The notes under the pieces: generated by a model
What the model was told of the DNA's origin: nothing
The model's database searches: none
The model's input: only the letters and a program-made list of their open reading frames with translations
Shown: one piece after another, positions 37,972 through 51,445 of the stretch
Layout of the letters: each line of letters begins with the position of its first letter
Numbering within the stretch: position 1 is the first letter of the stretch
Made by a program: the position numbers and the translations under genes
Source: Ptiloglossa arizonensis
Lineage: Eukaryota > Arthropoda > Insecta > Hymenoptera > Colletidae
NCBI RefSeq assembly: GCF_051014685.1
Contig: NW_027478523.1
Coordinates: 496,001-560,000 of the forward strand
Direction: 5' to 3'
DNA length: 64,000 nt

Positions 37972-38322
37972 GTAGTCGGGCGAGTTTCTACTTTCAGATG
38001 CAACAGAAATTTTGCGGATTGGTCGATCCGTTCGCGAGATATGGCAGTTTGGAGGTAAGAAACGCTAGAGTAACTCAAAATTTTCGCAGTTCTGATGCTC
38101 GAAACAAATAACTAGAACCGCCTAGGGGAAAAGTGCGCATACCGTTGTAATCGGGCGAGTTTCTACTTTCAGATGCAACAGAAATTTTGCGGATTGGTCA
38201 ATCCGTTCGCGAGATGTGGCAGTTTGGAGGTAAGAAACGCTTGAGAAACTCAAAATTTTCGCAGTTCTGATGCTCGAAACGAATGACTAGAACGGCCTAG
38301 GGGAGTAGTACGCATACCGTTG
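36749..38322 (+). repeat. Three short (174-bp) monomers
   Basis: The register moves 1 bp left at about 36820 and again at about 37869, both by loss of a G in ATGTGGCAG (giving ATGTGCAG), and once more at about 38419 just beyond this interval (GCTTGAAAACTC for GCTTGAGAAACTC). The first two lie six monomers apart in monomers of similar type, so the same deletion was probably copied by duplication. After 38419 the register stays constant to the right edge. Confidence 0.75.
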
Positions 38323-41300
38323 TAATCGGGCGAGTTTCTACTTTCAGATGCAACAGAAATTTTGCGGATTGGTCAATCCGTTCGCGAGATATGGCAGTTT
38401 GGAGGTAAGAAACGCTTGAAAACTCAAAATTTTCGCAGTTCTGATGCTCGAAATGAATAACTGGAACGGCATAGGGGAAAACTACACATACCGTTGTAAT
38501 CGGGCGAGTTTCTACTTTCAGATGCAACAGAAATTTTGCGGATTGGTCAATCGGTTCGCGAGATATGGCAGTTTGGAGGTAAGAAACGCTTGAGAAACTC
38601 AAAATTTGCGCAGTTCTGATGCTTGAAACGAATAACTAGAACGGCCTAGGTGAAAAGTGCGCATACCGTTGTAATCGGGCGAGTTTCTACTTTTAGATGC
38701 AACAGAAATTTTGCGGATCGGTCAATCCGTTCGCGAGATATGGCAGTTTGGATGTAAGAAACGCTTGAGAAACTCAAAATTTTCGCAGTTCTGATGCTCG
38801 AAACGAATAACTGGAACGGCCTAGGGGAAAACTACACATACCGTTGTAATCGGGCGAGTTTCTACTTTCAGATGCAACAGAAATTTTGCGGATTGGTCAA
38901 TCCGTTCGCGAGATATGGCAGTTTGGAGGTAAGAAACGCTTGAGAAACTCAAAATTTTCGCAGTTCTGATGCTCGAAATGAATAACTGGAACGGCCTAGG
39001 GGAAAACTACACATACCGTTGTAATCGGGCGAGTTTCTACTTTCAGATGCAACAGAAGTTTTGCGGATTGGTCAATCCGTTCGCGAGATATGGCAGTTTG
39101 GAGGTAAGAAACGCTTGAGAAACTCAAAATTTGCGCAGTTCTGATGCTTGAAACGAATAACTAGAACGTCCTAGGGGAAAAGTGCGCATACCGTTGTAAT
39201 CGGGCGAGTTTCTACTTTCAGATGCAACAGAAATTTTGCGGATCGGTCAATCCGTTCGCGGGGTATGGCAGTTTGGATGTAAGAAACGCTTGAGAAACTC
39301 AAAATTTTCGCAGTTCTGATGCTCGAAATGAATAACTGGAACGGCATAGGGGAAAACTACACATACCGTTGTAATCGGGCGAGTTTCTACTTTCAGATGC
39401 AACAGAAATTTTGCGGATTGGTCAATCCGTTCGCGAGATATGGCAGTTTGGAGGTAAGAAACGCTTGAGAAACTCAAAATTTGCGCAGTTCTGATGCTTG
39501 AAACGAATAACTAGAACGTCCTAGGGGAAAAGTGCGCATACCGTTGTAATCGGGCGAGTTTCTACTTTCAGATGCAACAGAAATTTTGCGGATCGGTCAA
39601 TCCGTTCGCGGGGTATGGCAGTTTGGATGTAAGAAACGCTTGAGTAACTCAAAATTTTCGCAGTTCTGATGCTCGAAACAAATAACTAGAACCGCCTAGG
39701 GGAAAAGTGCGCATACCGTTGTAATCGGGCGAGTTTCTACTTTCAGATGCAACAGAAATTTTGCGGATTGGTCAATCCGTTCGCGAGATGTGGCAGTTTG
39801 GAGGTAAGAAACGCTTGAGAAACTCAAAATTTTCGCAGTTCTGATGCTCGAAAAGAATGACTAGAACGGCCTAGGGGAGTAGTACGCATACCGTTGTAAT
39901 CGGGCGAGTTTCTACTTTCAGATGCAACAGAAATTTTGCGGATTGGTCAATCCGTTCGCGAGATATGGCAGTTTGGAGGTAAGAAACGCTTGAGAAACTC
40001 AAAATTTTCGCAGTTCTGATGCTCGAAATGAATAACTGGAACGGCATAGGGGAAAACTACACATACCGTTGTAATCGGGCGAGTTTCTACTTTCAGATGC
40101 AACAGAAATTTTGCGGATTGGTCAATCCGTTCGCGAGATATGGCAGTTTGGAGGTAAGAAACGCTTGAGAAACTCAAAATTTGCGCAGTTCTGATGCTTG
40201 AAACGAATAACTAGAACGGCCTAGGTGAAAAGTGCGCATACCGTTGTAATCGGGCGAGTTTCTACTTTTAGATGCAACAGAAATTTTGCGGATCGGTCAA
40301 TCCGTTCGCGAGATATGGCAGTTTGGATGTAAGAAACGCTTGAGAAACTCAAAATTTTCGCAGTTCTGATGCTCGAAACGAATAACTGGAACGGCCTAGG
40401 GGAAAACTACACATACCGTTGTAATCGGGCGAGTTTCTACTTTCAGATGCAACAGAAATTTTGCGGATTGGTCAATCCGTTCGCGAGATATGGCAGTTTG
40501 GAGGTAAGAAACGCTTGAGAAACTCAAAATTTTCGCAGTTCTGATGCTCGAAATGAATAACTGGAACGGCCTAGGGGAAAACTACACATACCGTTGTAAT
40601 CGGGCGAGTTTCTACTTTCAGATGCAACAGAAGTTTTGCGGATTGGTCAATCCGTTCGCGAGATATGGCAGTTTGGAGGTAAGAAACGCTTGAGAAACTC
40701 AAAATTTGCGCAGTTCTGATGCTTGAAACGAATAACTAGAACGTCCTAGGGGAAAAGTGCGCATACCGTTGTAATCGGGCGAGTTTCTACTTTCAGATGC
40801 AACAGAAATTTTGCGGATCGGTCAATCCGTTCGCGGGGTATGGCAGTTTGGATGTAAGAAACGCTTGAGAAACTCAAAATTTTCGCAGTTCTGATGCTCG
40901 AAATGAATAACTGGAACGGCATAGGGGAAAACTACACATACCGTTGTAATCGGGCGAGTTTCTACTTTCAGATGCAACAGAAATTTTGCGGATTGGTCAA
41001 TCCGTTCGCGAGATATGGCAGTTTGGAGGTAAGAAACGCTTGAGAAACTCAAAATTTGCGCAGTTCTGATGCTTGAAACGAATAACTAGAACGTCCTAGG
41101 GGAAAAGTGCGCATACCGTTGTAATCGGGCGAGTTTCTACTTTCAGATGCAACAGAAATTTTGCGGATCGGTCAATCCGTTCGCGGGGTATGGCAGTTTG
41201 GATGTAAGAAACGCTTGAGTAACTCAAAATTTTCGCAGTTCTGATGCTCGAAACAAATAACTAGAACCGCCTAGGGGAAAAGTGCGCATACCGTTGTAAT

Positions 41301-42870
41301 CGGGCGAGTTTCTACTTTCAGATGCAACAGAAATTTTGCGGATTGGTCAATCCGTTCGCGAGATGTGGCAGTTTGGAGGTAAGAAACGCTTGAGAAACTC
41401 AAAATTTTCGCAGTTCTGATGCTCGAAAAGAATGACTAGAACGGCCTAGGGGAGTAGTACGCATACCGTTGTAATCGGGCGAGTTTCTACTTTCAGATGC
41501 AACAGAAATTTTGCGGATTGGTCAATCCGTTCGCGAGATATGGCAGTTTGGAGGTAAGAAACGCTTGAGAAACTCAAAATTTTCGCAGTTCTGATGCTCG
41601 AAATGAATAACTGGAACGGCATAGGGGAAAACTACACATACCGTTGTAATCGGGCGAGTTTCTACTTTCAGATGCAACAGAAATTTTGCGGATTGGTCAA
41701 TCCGTTCGCGAGATATGGCAGTTTGGAGGTAAGAAACGCTTGAGAAACTCAAAATTTGCGCAGTTCTGATGCTTGAAACGAATAACTAGAACGGCCTAGG
41801 TGAAAAGTGCGCATACCGTTGTAATCGGGCGAGTTTCTACTTTTAGATGCAACAGAAATTTTGCGGATCGGTCAATCCGTTCGCGAGATATGGCAGTTTG
41901 GATGTAAGAAACGCTTGAGAAACTCAAAATTTTCGCAGTTCTTATGCTCGAAACGAATAACTGGAACGGCCTATGGGAAAACTACACATACCGTTGTAAT
42001 CGGGCGAGTTTCTACTTTCAGATGCAACAGAAATTTTGCGGATTGGTCAATCCGTTCGCGAGATATGGCAGTTTGGAGGTAAGAAACGCTTGAGAAACTC
42101 AAAATTTTCGCAGTTCTGATGCTCGAAATGAAAAACTGGAACGGCCTAGGGGAAAACTACACATACCGTTGTAATCGGGCGAGTTTCTACTTTCAGATGC
42201 AACAGAAGTTTTGCGGATTGGTCAATCCGTTCGCGAGATATGGCAGTTTCGAGGTAAGAAACGCTTGAGAAACTCAAAATTTGCGCAGTTCTGATGCTTG
42301 AAACGAATAACTAGAACGTCCTAGGGGAAAAGTGCGCATACCGTTGTAATCGGCCGAGTTTCTACTTTCAGATGCAACAGAAATTTTGCGGATCGGTCAA
42401 TCCGTTCGCGGGGTATGGCAGTTTGGATGTAAGAAACGCTTGAGAAACTCAAAATTTTCGCAGTTCTGATGCTCGAAATGAATAACTGGAACGGCATAGG
42501 GGAAAACTACACATACCGTTGTAATCGGGCGAGTTTCTACTTTCAGATGCAACAGAAATTTTGCGGATTGGTCAATCCGTTCGCGAGATATGGCAGTTTG
42601 GAGGTAAGAAACGCTTGAGAAACTCAAAATTTGCGCAGTTCTGATGCTTGAAACGAATAACTAGAACGGCCTAGGTGAAAAGTGCGCATACCGTTGTAAT
42701 CGGGCGAGTTTCTACTTTCAGATGCAACAGAAATTTTGCGGATCGGTCAATCCGTTCGCGAGATATGGCAGTTTGGATGTAAGAAACGCTTGAGAAACTC
42801 AAAATTTTCGCAGTTCTTATGCTCGAAACGAATAACTGGAACGGCCTAGGGGAAAACTACACATACCGTT
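37972..42870 (+). repeat. Array domain 5: 9-monomer HOR (1575 bp)
   Basis: Full copies run 38671-40245 and 40246-41820. A partial leading copy (last four monomers) occupies 37972-38670, and a third copy from 41821 keeps its first five monomers and then rejoins the start of the unit at 42696. Unit order: TTTTAGATGC/GATCGG; GAAATG/AACTGG; GAAGTTTTG/GCTTG with ACGTCCTAGG; CGGGGTATGG with GGCATAGG; GCTTG with ACGTCCTAGG; CGGGGTATGG with GAGTAACTC; GATGTGG with GAAAAGAATGAC and GAGTAGTACG; GAAATG with GGCATAGG; GCTTG with CTAGGTG. The full copies look almost identical by eye. Confidence 0.9.
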
Positions 42871-45495
42871 GTAATCGGGCGAGTTTCTACTTTCAGATGC
42901 AACAGAAATTTTGCGGATTGGTCAATCCGTTCGCGAGATGTGGCAGTTTGGAGGTAAGAAACGCTTGAGAAACTCAAAATTTTCGCAGTTCTGATGCTCG
43001 AAACGAATAACTAGAACTGCCTAGGGGAAAAGTACGCATACCGATATAATCGGGCGAGTTTCTACTTTGAGATGCAACAAAAATTTTGCGGATTGGTCGA
43101 TCCGTTCGCGAGATATGGCAGTTTGGAAGTAGGAAACGCTTGAGAAACTCAAAATTTTCGCAGTTCTGATGCTCGAAACGAATGACGAGAACGGCCTAGG
43201 GGAAAAGTACGCATACCGATGTAATCGGGCGAGTTTCTACTTTCAGATGCAACAGAAATTTTGCGGATTGGTCTATCCGTTCGCGAGATGTGGCAGTTTG
43301 GATGTAAGAAACGCTTGAGAAACGCAAAATTTTCGCAGTTCTGATGCTCGAAACTAATAACTAGAACGGCCTAGGGGAGAACTACACCTACCGTTGTAGT
43401 CGGGCGAGTTTCTACTTTCAGATGCAACAGAAATTTTGCGGATTGATCAATCCGTTCGCGAGATATGGCAGTTTGGAGATAAGAAACGCTTGAGAAACTC
43501 AAAATTTTCGCAGTTCTGATGCCCGAAACGAATAACTAGAACGGCCTAGGCGAAAAGTACGCACACCGATGTAATCGGGCGAGCTTCTACTTTCAGATGC
43601 AACAGAAATTTTGCGGATTGGTCAATCCGTTCGCGAGATATGGCAGTTTGGAAGTAAGAAACGCTTGAGAAACTCAAAATTTTCGCAGTTCTTATGCTCG
43701 AAACGAATAACTGGAACGGCCTAGGGGAAAACTACACATACCGTTGTAATCGGGCGAGTTTCTACTTTCAGATGCAACAGAAATTTTGCGGATTGGTCAA
43801 TCCGTTCGCGAGATGTGGCAGTTTGGAGGTAAGAAACGCTTGAGAAACTCAAAATTTTCGCAGTTCTGATGCTCGAAACGAATAACTAGAACTGCCTAGG
43901 GGAAAAGTACGCATACCGATATAATCGGGCGAGTTTCTACTTTGAGATGCAACAAAAATTTTGCGGATTGGTCGATCCGTTCGCGAGATATGGCAGTTTG
44001 GAAGTAGGAAACGCTTGAGAAACTCAAAATTTTCGCAGTTCTGATGCTCGAAACGAATGACGAGAACGGCCTAGGGGAAAAGTACGCATACCGATGTAAT
44101 CGGGCGAGTTTCTACTTTCAGATGCAACAGAAATTTTGCGGATTGGTCTATCCGTTCGCGAGATGTGGCAGTTTGGATGTAAGAAACGCTTGAGAAACGC
44201 TAAATTTTCGCAGTTCTGATGCTCGAAACTAATAACTAGAACGGCCTAGGGGAGAACTACACCTACCGTTGTAGTCGGGCGAGTTTCTACTTTCAGATGC
44301 AACAGAAATTTTGCGGATTGATCAATCCGTTCGCGAGATATGGCAGTTTGGAGATAAGAAACGCTTGAGAAACTCAAAATTTTCGCAGTTCTGATGCCCG
44401 AAACGAATAACTAGAACGGCCTAGGCGAAAAGTACGCACACCGATGTAATCGGGCGAGCTTCTACTTTCAGATGCAACAGAAATTTTGCGGATTGGTCAA
44501 TCCGTTCGCGAGATATGGCAGTTTGGAAGTAAGAAACGCTTGAGAAACTCAAAATTTTCGCAGTTCTTATGCTCGAAACGAATAACTGGAACGGCCTAGG
44601 GGAAAACTACACATACCGTTGTAATCGGGCGAGTTTCTACTTTCAGATGCAACAGAAATTTTGCGGATTGGTCAATCCGTTCGCGAGATGTGGCAGTTTG
44701 GAGGTAAGAAACGCTTGAGAAACTCAAAATTTTCGCAGTTCTGATGCTCGAAACGAATAACTAGAACTGCCTAGGGGAAAAGTACGCATACCGATATAAT
44801 CGGGCGAGTTTCTACTTTGAGATGCAACAAAAATTTTGCGGATTGGTCGATCCGTTCGCGAGATATGGCAGTTTGGAAGTAGGAAACGCTTGAGAAACTC
44901 AAAATTTTCGCAGTTCTGATGCTCGAAACGAATGACGAGAACGGCCTAGGGGAAAAGTACGCATACCGATGTAATCGGGCGAGTTTCTACTTTCAGATGC
45001 AACAGAAATTTTGCGGATTGGTCTATCCGTTCGCGAGATGTGGCAGTTGGGATGTAAGAAACGCTTGAGAAACGCAAAATTTTCGCAGTTCTGATGCTCG
45101 AAACTAATAACTAGAACGGCCTAGGGGAGAACTACACCTACCGTTGTAGTCGGGCGAGTTTCTACTTTCAGATGCAACAGAAATTTTGCGGATTGGTTGA
45201 TCCGTTCGCGAGATATGGCAGTTTGGAGATAAGAAACGCTTGAGAAACTCAAAATTTTCGCAGTTCTGATGCCCGAAACGAATAACTAGAACGGCCTAGG
45301 CGAAAAGTACGCACACCGATGTAATCGGGCGAGCTTCTACTTTCAGATGCAACAGAAATTTTGCGGATTGGTCAATCCGTTCGCGAGATATGGCAGTTTG
45401 GAAGTAAGAAACGCTTGAGAAACTCAAAATTTTCGCAGTTCTGATGCTCGAAACGAATGACTAGAACGGCCTAGGGGAGAAGTACGCATACCGTT
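42871..45495 (+). repeat. Array domain 6: 5-monomer HOR (875 bp), three copies
   Basis: Copies run 42871-43745, 43746-44620 and 44621-45495. Unit order: GATGTGG with AACTGCC; ATAATCGGG with ACTTTGAGATG and AATGACGAG; GGTCTATCC with GAAACGC and AAACTAAT; GTAGTCGGG with GATGCCCG; GAGCTTC with GGAAGT. Few differences were seen: GAAACGCTAAAT at 44196, CAGTTGGGATG at 45047, GGTTGATCC for GATCAATCC in the fourth monomer of copy 3, and a switched 3' end in the last monomer (GATGCTCG and AATGACT instead of TTATGCTCG and AACTGG). Confidence 0.9.
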
Positions 45496-46370
45496 GTAAT
45501 CGGGCGAGTTTCTACTTTCAGATGCAAGAGAAATTATGCGGATTGGTCAATCCGTTCGCGAGATATGGACGTTTGGATGTAAGAAACGCTTGAGAAACTC
45601 AAAATTTTCGCAGTTCTGATGCTCGAAACGAATAACTAGAACGGCCTAGGGGAGAAGTACGCATACCGTTGTAATCGGGCGAGTTTCTACTTTCAGATGC
45701 AACAGAAATCATGCGGATTGGTCAATCCGTTCGCGAGATATGGCCGTTTGGATGTAAGAAACGCTTGAGAAACTCAAAATTTTCGCAGTTCTGATGCTCG
45801 AAACGAATAAGTAGAACGGCCTAGGCGAAAAGTACACATACCGATGTAATCGGGCGAGCTTCTACTTTCAGATGCGACAGAAATTTTGCGGATTGGTTGA
45901 TCCGTTCGCGAGATATGGCAGTTTGGAAGTAAGAAACGCTTGAGAAGCTCAAAATTTTCGCAGTTCTGATGCTCGAAACGAATGACTAGAACGGCCTAGG
46001 GGAGAAGTACGCATACCGTTGTAATCGGGCGAGTTTCTACTTTCAGATGCAACAGAAATTATGCGGATTGGTCAATCCGTTCGCGAGATATGGCCGTTTG
46101 GAAGTAAGAAACGCTTGAGAAACTCAAAATTTTCGCAGTTCTGATGCTCGAAACGAATAACTAGAACGGCCTAGCGGAGAAGTACGCATACCGTTGTAAT
46201 CGGGCGAGTTTCTACTTTCAAATGCAATAGAAATCATGCGGATTGGTCAATCCGTTCGAGAGATATGGCAGTTTGGATGTAAGAAACGCTTGAGAAACTC
46301 AAAATTTTCGCAGTTCTGATGCTCGAAACGAATAGCTAGAACGGCCTAGCGGAGAAGTACGCATACCGTT
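45496..46370 (+). repeat. Five-monomer cassette, first occurrence
   Basis: Order: GCAAGAG with ATGGACG; AAATCATGC with ATGGCCG and AAGTAG; GAGCTTC with GCGACAG and GGTTGATCC; TTATGC with CTAGCGG; AAATGCAATAG with TTCGAGAG and AATAGCTAG. The same order occurs at 50396, 52321 and 56521, and in broken form from 62446. The two monomers before it (45146-45495) are also shared with 50046-50395 and 51971-52320. Confidence 0.85.
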
Positions 46371-46545
46371 GTAATCGGGCGAGTTTCTACTTTCAGATGC
46401 AACACAAATCATGCGGATTGGTCAATCCGTTCGCGAGATATGGCCGTTTGGATTTAAGAAACGCTTGAGAAACTCAAAATTTTCGCAGTTCTGATGCTCG
46501 AAACGAATAAGTAGAACGGCCTAGGCGAAAAGTACACATACCGTT

Positions 46546-49170
46546 GTAATCGGGCGAGTTTCTACTTTCAAATGCAATAGAAATCATGCGGATTGGTCAA
46601 TCCGTTCGAGAGATATGGCAGTTTGGATGTAAGAAACGATTGAGAAACTCAAAATGTTCGCAGTTCTGATGCTCGAAACGAATAACTGGAACGGTCTAGG
46701 GGAAAACTACACATACCGTTGTAATCGGGCGAGTTTCTACTTTCAGATGCAACAGAAATTTTGCGGATTGGTCAATCCGTTCGCGAGATATGGCAGTTTG
46801 GATGTAAGAAACGCTTGAGAAACTCAAAATTTTCGCAGTTCTGATGCTCGAAACGAATAACTAGAACGGCCAAGGGAAAAAGTACGCATACCGTTGTAAT
46901 CGGGCGAGTTTCTACTTTCAGAAGCAACAGAAATTTTGCGGATTGATCAATCCGTTCGCGAGATGTGGCAGTTTGGAGGTAAGAAACGCTTGAGAAACTC
47001 AAAATTTTCGCAGTTCTGATGCTCGAAACGAATAACTAGAACGGCCTAGGGGAGAAGTACACATACCGTTGTAATCGGGCGAGTTTCTACTTTCAGATGC
47101 AACAGAAGTTTTGCGGATTGGTCAATCCGTTCGCGAGATATGGCAGTTTGGAGGTAAGAAACGCTTGAGAAACTCAAAATTTGCGCAGTTCTGATGCTTG
47201 AAACGAATAACTAGAACGGCCTAGGGGAAAAGTGCGCATACCGTTGTAATCGGGCGAGTTTCTACTTTCAGATGCAACAGAAATTTTGCGGATCGGTCAA
47301 TCCGTTCGCGAGGTATGGCAGTTTGGATGTAAGAAACGCTTGAGAAACTCAAAATTTTCGCAGTTCTGATGCTCGAAATGAATAACTGGAACGGCATAGG
47401 GGAAAACTACACATACCGTTGTAATCGGGCGAGTTTCTACTTTCAGATGCAACAGAAATTTTGCGGATTGGTCAATCCGTTCGCGAGATATGGCAGTTTG
47501 GAGGTAAGAAACGCTTGAGAAACTCAAAATTTGCGCAGTTCTGATGCTTGAAACGAATAACTAGAACGGCCTAGGTGAAAAGTGCGCATACCGTTGTAAT
47601 CGGGCGAGTTTCTACTTTCAGATGCAACAGAAATTTTGCGGATCGGTCTATCCGTTCGCGAGATATGGCAGTTTGGATGTAAGAAACGCTTGAGAAACTC
47701 AAAATTTTCGCAGTTCTTATGCTCGAAACGAATAACTGGAACGGCCTAGGGGAAAACTACAAATACCGTCGTAATCGGGCGAGTTTCTACTTTCAGATGC
47801 AACAGAAATTATGCGGATTGGTCAATCCGTTCGCGAGATATGGCCGTTTGGAAGTAAGAAACGCTTGAGAAACTCAAAATTTGCGCAGTTCTGATGCTTG
47901 AAACGAATAACTAGAACGGCCTAGGGGAAAAGTGCGCATACCGTTGTAATCGGGCGAGTTTCTACTTTCAAATGCAATAGAAATCATGCGGATTGGTCAA
48001 TCCGTTCGAGAGATATGGCAGTTTGGATGTAAGAAACGCTTGAGAAACTCAAAATTTTCGCAGTTCTGATGCTCGAAACGAATAACTGGAACGGTTTAGG
48101 GGAAAACTACACATACCGTTGTAATCGGGCGAGTTTCTACTTTCAGATGCAACAGAAATTTTGCGGATTGGTCAATCCGTTCGCGAGATATGGCAGTTTG
48201 GACGTAAGAAACGCTTGAGAAACTCAAAATTTTCGCAGTTCTGATGCTCGAAACGAATAACTAGAACGGCCTAGGGGAGAAGTACGCATACCGTTGTAAT
48301 CGGGCGAGTTTCTACTTTCAGAAGCAACAGAAATTTTGCGGATTGATCAATCCGTTCGCGAGATGTGGCAGTTTGGAGGTAAGAAACGCTTGAGAAACTC
48401 AAAATTTTCGCAGTTCTGATGCTCGAAACGAATAACTAGAACGGCCTAGGGGAGAAGTACACATACCGTTGTAATTGGGCGAGTTTCTACTTTCAGATGC
48501 AACAGAAGTTTTGCGGATTGGTCAATCCGTTCGCGAGATATGGCAGTTTGGAGGTAAGAAACGCTTGAGAAACTCAAAATTTGCGCAGTTCTGATGCTTG
48601 AAACGAATAACTAGAACGGCCTAGGGGAAAAGTGCGCATATCGTTGTAATCGGGCGAGTTTCTACTTTCAGATGCAACAGAAATTTTGCGGATCGGTCAA
48701 TCCGTTCGCGGGGTATGGCAGTTTGGATGTAAGAAACGCTTGAGAAACTCAAAATTTTCGCAGTTCTGATGCTCGAAATGAATAACTGGAACGGCATAGG
48801 GGAAAACTACACATACCGTTGTAATCGGGCGAGTTTCTACTTTCAGATGCAACAGAAATTTTGCGGATTGGTCAATCCGTTCGCGAGATATGGCAGTTTG
48901 GAGGTAAGAAACGCTTGAGAAACTCAAAATTTGCGCAGTTCTGATGCTTGAAACGAATAACTAGAACGGCCTAGGTGAAAAGTGCGCATACCGTTGTAAT
49001 CGGGCGAGTTTCTACTTTCAGATGCAACAGAAATTTTGCGGATCGGTCAATCCGTTCGCGAGATATGGCAGTTTGGATGTAAGAAACGCTTGAGAAACTC
49101 AAAATTTTCGCAGTTCTTATGCTCGAAACGAATAACTGGAACGGCCTAGGGGAAAACTACACATACCGTT
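46546..49170 (+). repeat. 8-monomer HOR (1400 bp), one full copy and seven monomers
   Basis: Copy 1 is 46546-47945 and copy 2 is 47946-49170. Unit order: AAATGCAATAG/TTCGAGAG; GATGT or GACGT; GAAGC with GATGTGG; GAAGTTTTG with GCTTG; GATCGG with GGCATAGG; GCTTG with CTAGGTG; GATCGG with TTATGCTCG; and in copy 1 a TTATGC/ATGGCCG monomer. Copy 2 ends where a GATGTGG/AACTGCC monomer (49171) from the 5-monomer HOR type takes over. The intervening monomer 46371-46545 is unique, with AACACAAATC and GGATTTAAG. Confidence 0.85.
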
Positions 49171-49520
49171 GTAATCGGGCGAGTTTCTACTTTCAGATGC
49201 AACAGAAATTTGGCGGATTGGTCAATCCGTTCGCGAGATGTGGCAGTTTGGAGGTAAGAAACGCTTGAGAAACTCAAAATTTTCGCAGTTCTGATGCTCG
49301 AAACGAATAACTAGAACTGCCTAGGGGAGAAGTACGCATACCGATATAATCGGGCGAGTTTCTACTTTGAGATGCAACAAAAATTTTGCGGATTGGTCTA
49401 TCCGTTCGCGAGATATGGCAGTTTGGAAGTAGGAAACGCTTGAGAAACTCAAAATTTTCGCAGTTCTGATGCTCGAAACGAATGACGAGAACGGCCTAGG
49501 GGAAAAGTACGCATACCGAT
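49171..49520 (+). repeat. Two monomers of the 5-monomer HOR type
   Basis: These monomers, and the one that follows at 49521, match the first three monomers of the unit at 42871 (AACTGCC; ATAATCGGG with ACTTTGAGATG; GGTCTATCC with GAAACGC). They lie between the 8-monomer and 11-monomer HORs. GGTCTATCC in the second monomer replaces GGTCGATCC of the unit at 43046. Confidence 0.8.
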
Positions 49521-51445
49521 GTAATCGGGCGAGTTTCTACTTTCAGATGCAACAGAAATTTTGCGGATTGGTCTATCCGTTCGCGAGATGTGGCAGTTTG
49601 GATGTAAGAAACGCTTGAGAAACGCAAAATTTTCGCAGTTCTGATGCTCGAAACTAATAACTAGAACGGCCTAGGGGAGAACTACACCTACCGTTGTAGT
49701 CGGGCGAGTTTCTACTTTCAGATGCAACAGAAATTTTGCGGATTGGTCAATCCGTTCGCGAGATATGGCAGTTTGGAGGTAAGAAACGCTTGAGTAACTC
49801 AAAATTTTCGCAGTTCTGATGCTCGAAACAAATAACTAGAACCGCCTAGGGGAAAAGTGCGCATACCGTTGTAATCGGGCGAGTTTCTACTTTCAGATGC
49901 AACAGAAATTTTGCGGATTGGTCAATCCGTTCGCGAGATGTGGCAGTTTGGAGGTAAGAAACGCTTGAGAAACTCAAAATTTTCGCAGTTCTGATGCTCG
50001 AAACGAATGACTAGAACGGCCTAGGGGAGAAGTACGCATACCGTTGTAATCGGGCGAGTTTCTACTTTCAGATGCAACAGAAATTTTGCGGATTGATCAA
50101 TCCGTTCGCGAGATATGGCAGTTTGGAGATAAGAAACGCTTGAGAAACTCAAAATTTTCGCAGTTCTGATGCCCGAAACGAATAACTAGAACGGCCTAGG
50201 CGAAAAGTACGCACACCGATGTAATCGGGCGAGCTTCTACTTTCAGATGCAACAGAAATTTTGCGGATTGGTCAATCCGTTCGCGAGATATGGCAGTTTG
50301 GAAGTAAGAAACGCTTGAGAAACTCAAAATTTTCGCAGTTCTGATGCTCGAAACGAATGACTAGAACGGCCTAGGGGAGAAGTACGCATACCGTTGTAAT
50401 CGGGCGAGTTTCTACTTTCAGATGCAAGAGAAATTATGCGGATTGGCCAATCCGTTCGCGAGATATGGACGTTTGGATGTAAGAAACGCTTGAGAAACTC
50501 AAAATTTTCGCAGTTCTGATGCTCGAAACGAATAACTAGAACGGCCTAGGGGAGAAGTACGCATACCGCTGTAATCGGGCGAGTTTCTACTTTCAGATGC
50601 AACAGAAATCATGCGGATTGGTCAATCCGTTCGCGAGATATGGCCGTTTGGATGTAAGAAACGCTTGAGAAACTCAAAATTTTCGCAGTTCTGATGCTCG
50701 AAACGAATAAGTAGAACGGCCTAGGCGAAAAGTACACATACCGATGTAATCGGGCGAGCTTCTACTTTCAGATGCGACAGAAATTTTGCGGATTGGTTGA
50801 TCCGTTCGCGAGATATGGCAGTTTGGAAGTAAGAAACGCTTGAGAAGCTCAAAATTTTCGCAGTTCTGATGCTCGAAACGAATGACTAGAACGGCCTAGG
50901 GGAGAAGTACGCATACCGTTGTAATCGGGCGAGTTTCTACTTTCAGATGCAACAGAAATTATGCGGATTGGTCAATCCGTTCGCGAGATATGGCCGTTTG
51001 GAAGTAAGAAACGCTTGAGAAACTCAAAATTTTCGCAGTTCTGATGCTCGAAACGAATAACTAGAACGGCCTAGCGGAGAAGTACGCATACCGTTGTAAT
51101 CGGGCGAGTTTCTACTTTCAAATGCAATAGAAATCATGCGGATTGGTCAATCGGTTCGAGAGATATGGCAGTTTGGATGTAAGAAACGCTTGAGAAACTC
51201 AAAATTTTCGCAGTTCTGATGCTCGAAACGAATAGCTAGAACGGCCTAGCGGAGAAGTACGCATACCGTTGTAATCGGGCTAGTTTCTACTTTCAGATGC
51301 AACAGAAATTATGCGGATTGGTCAATCCGTTCGCGAGATATGGCAGTTTGGATGTAAGAAACGCTTGAGAAACTCAAAATTTTCGCAGTTCTGATGCTCG
51401 AAACGAATGACGAGAACGGCCTAGGGGAAAAGTACGCATACCGAT
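49521..51445 (+). repeat. 11-monomer HOR unit (1925 bp), copy 1
   Basis: The order starts GGTCTATCC/GAAACGC, GTAGTCGGG/GAGTAAC and GATGTGG, continues with the GATGCCCG and GAGCTTC monomers and the five-monomer cassette, and ends with a CGGGCTAGT monomer. GGCCAATCC in the sixth monomer is a rare marker shared with copy 2. Private changes are CCGCTGTAAT at 50571 and TCGGTTCGAG near 51152. Confidence 0.92.

Noticed and set aside
41861..42082. Plus-strand ORFs at 41861-42082 and 57815-58060
   Set aside because: They also read through ordinary monomers in shifting frames and owe their length to local substitutions. Nothing sets them apart from neighbouring monomers.
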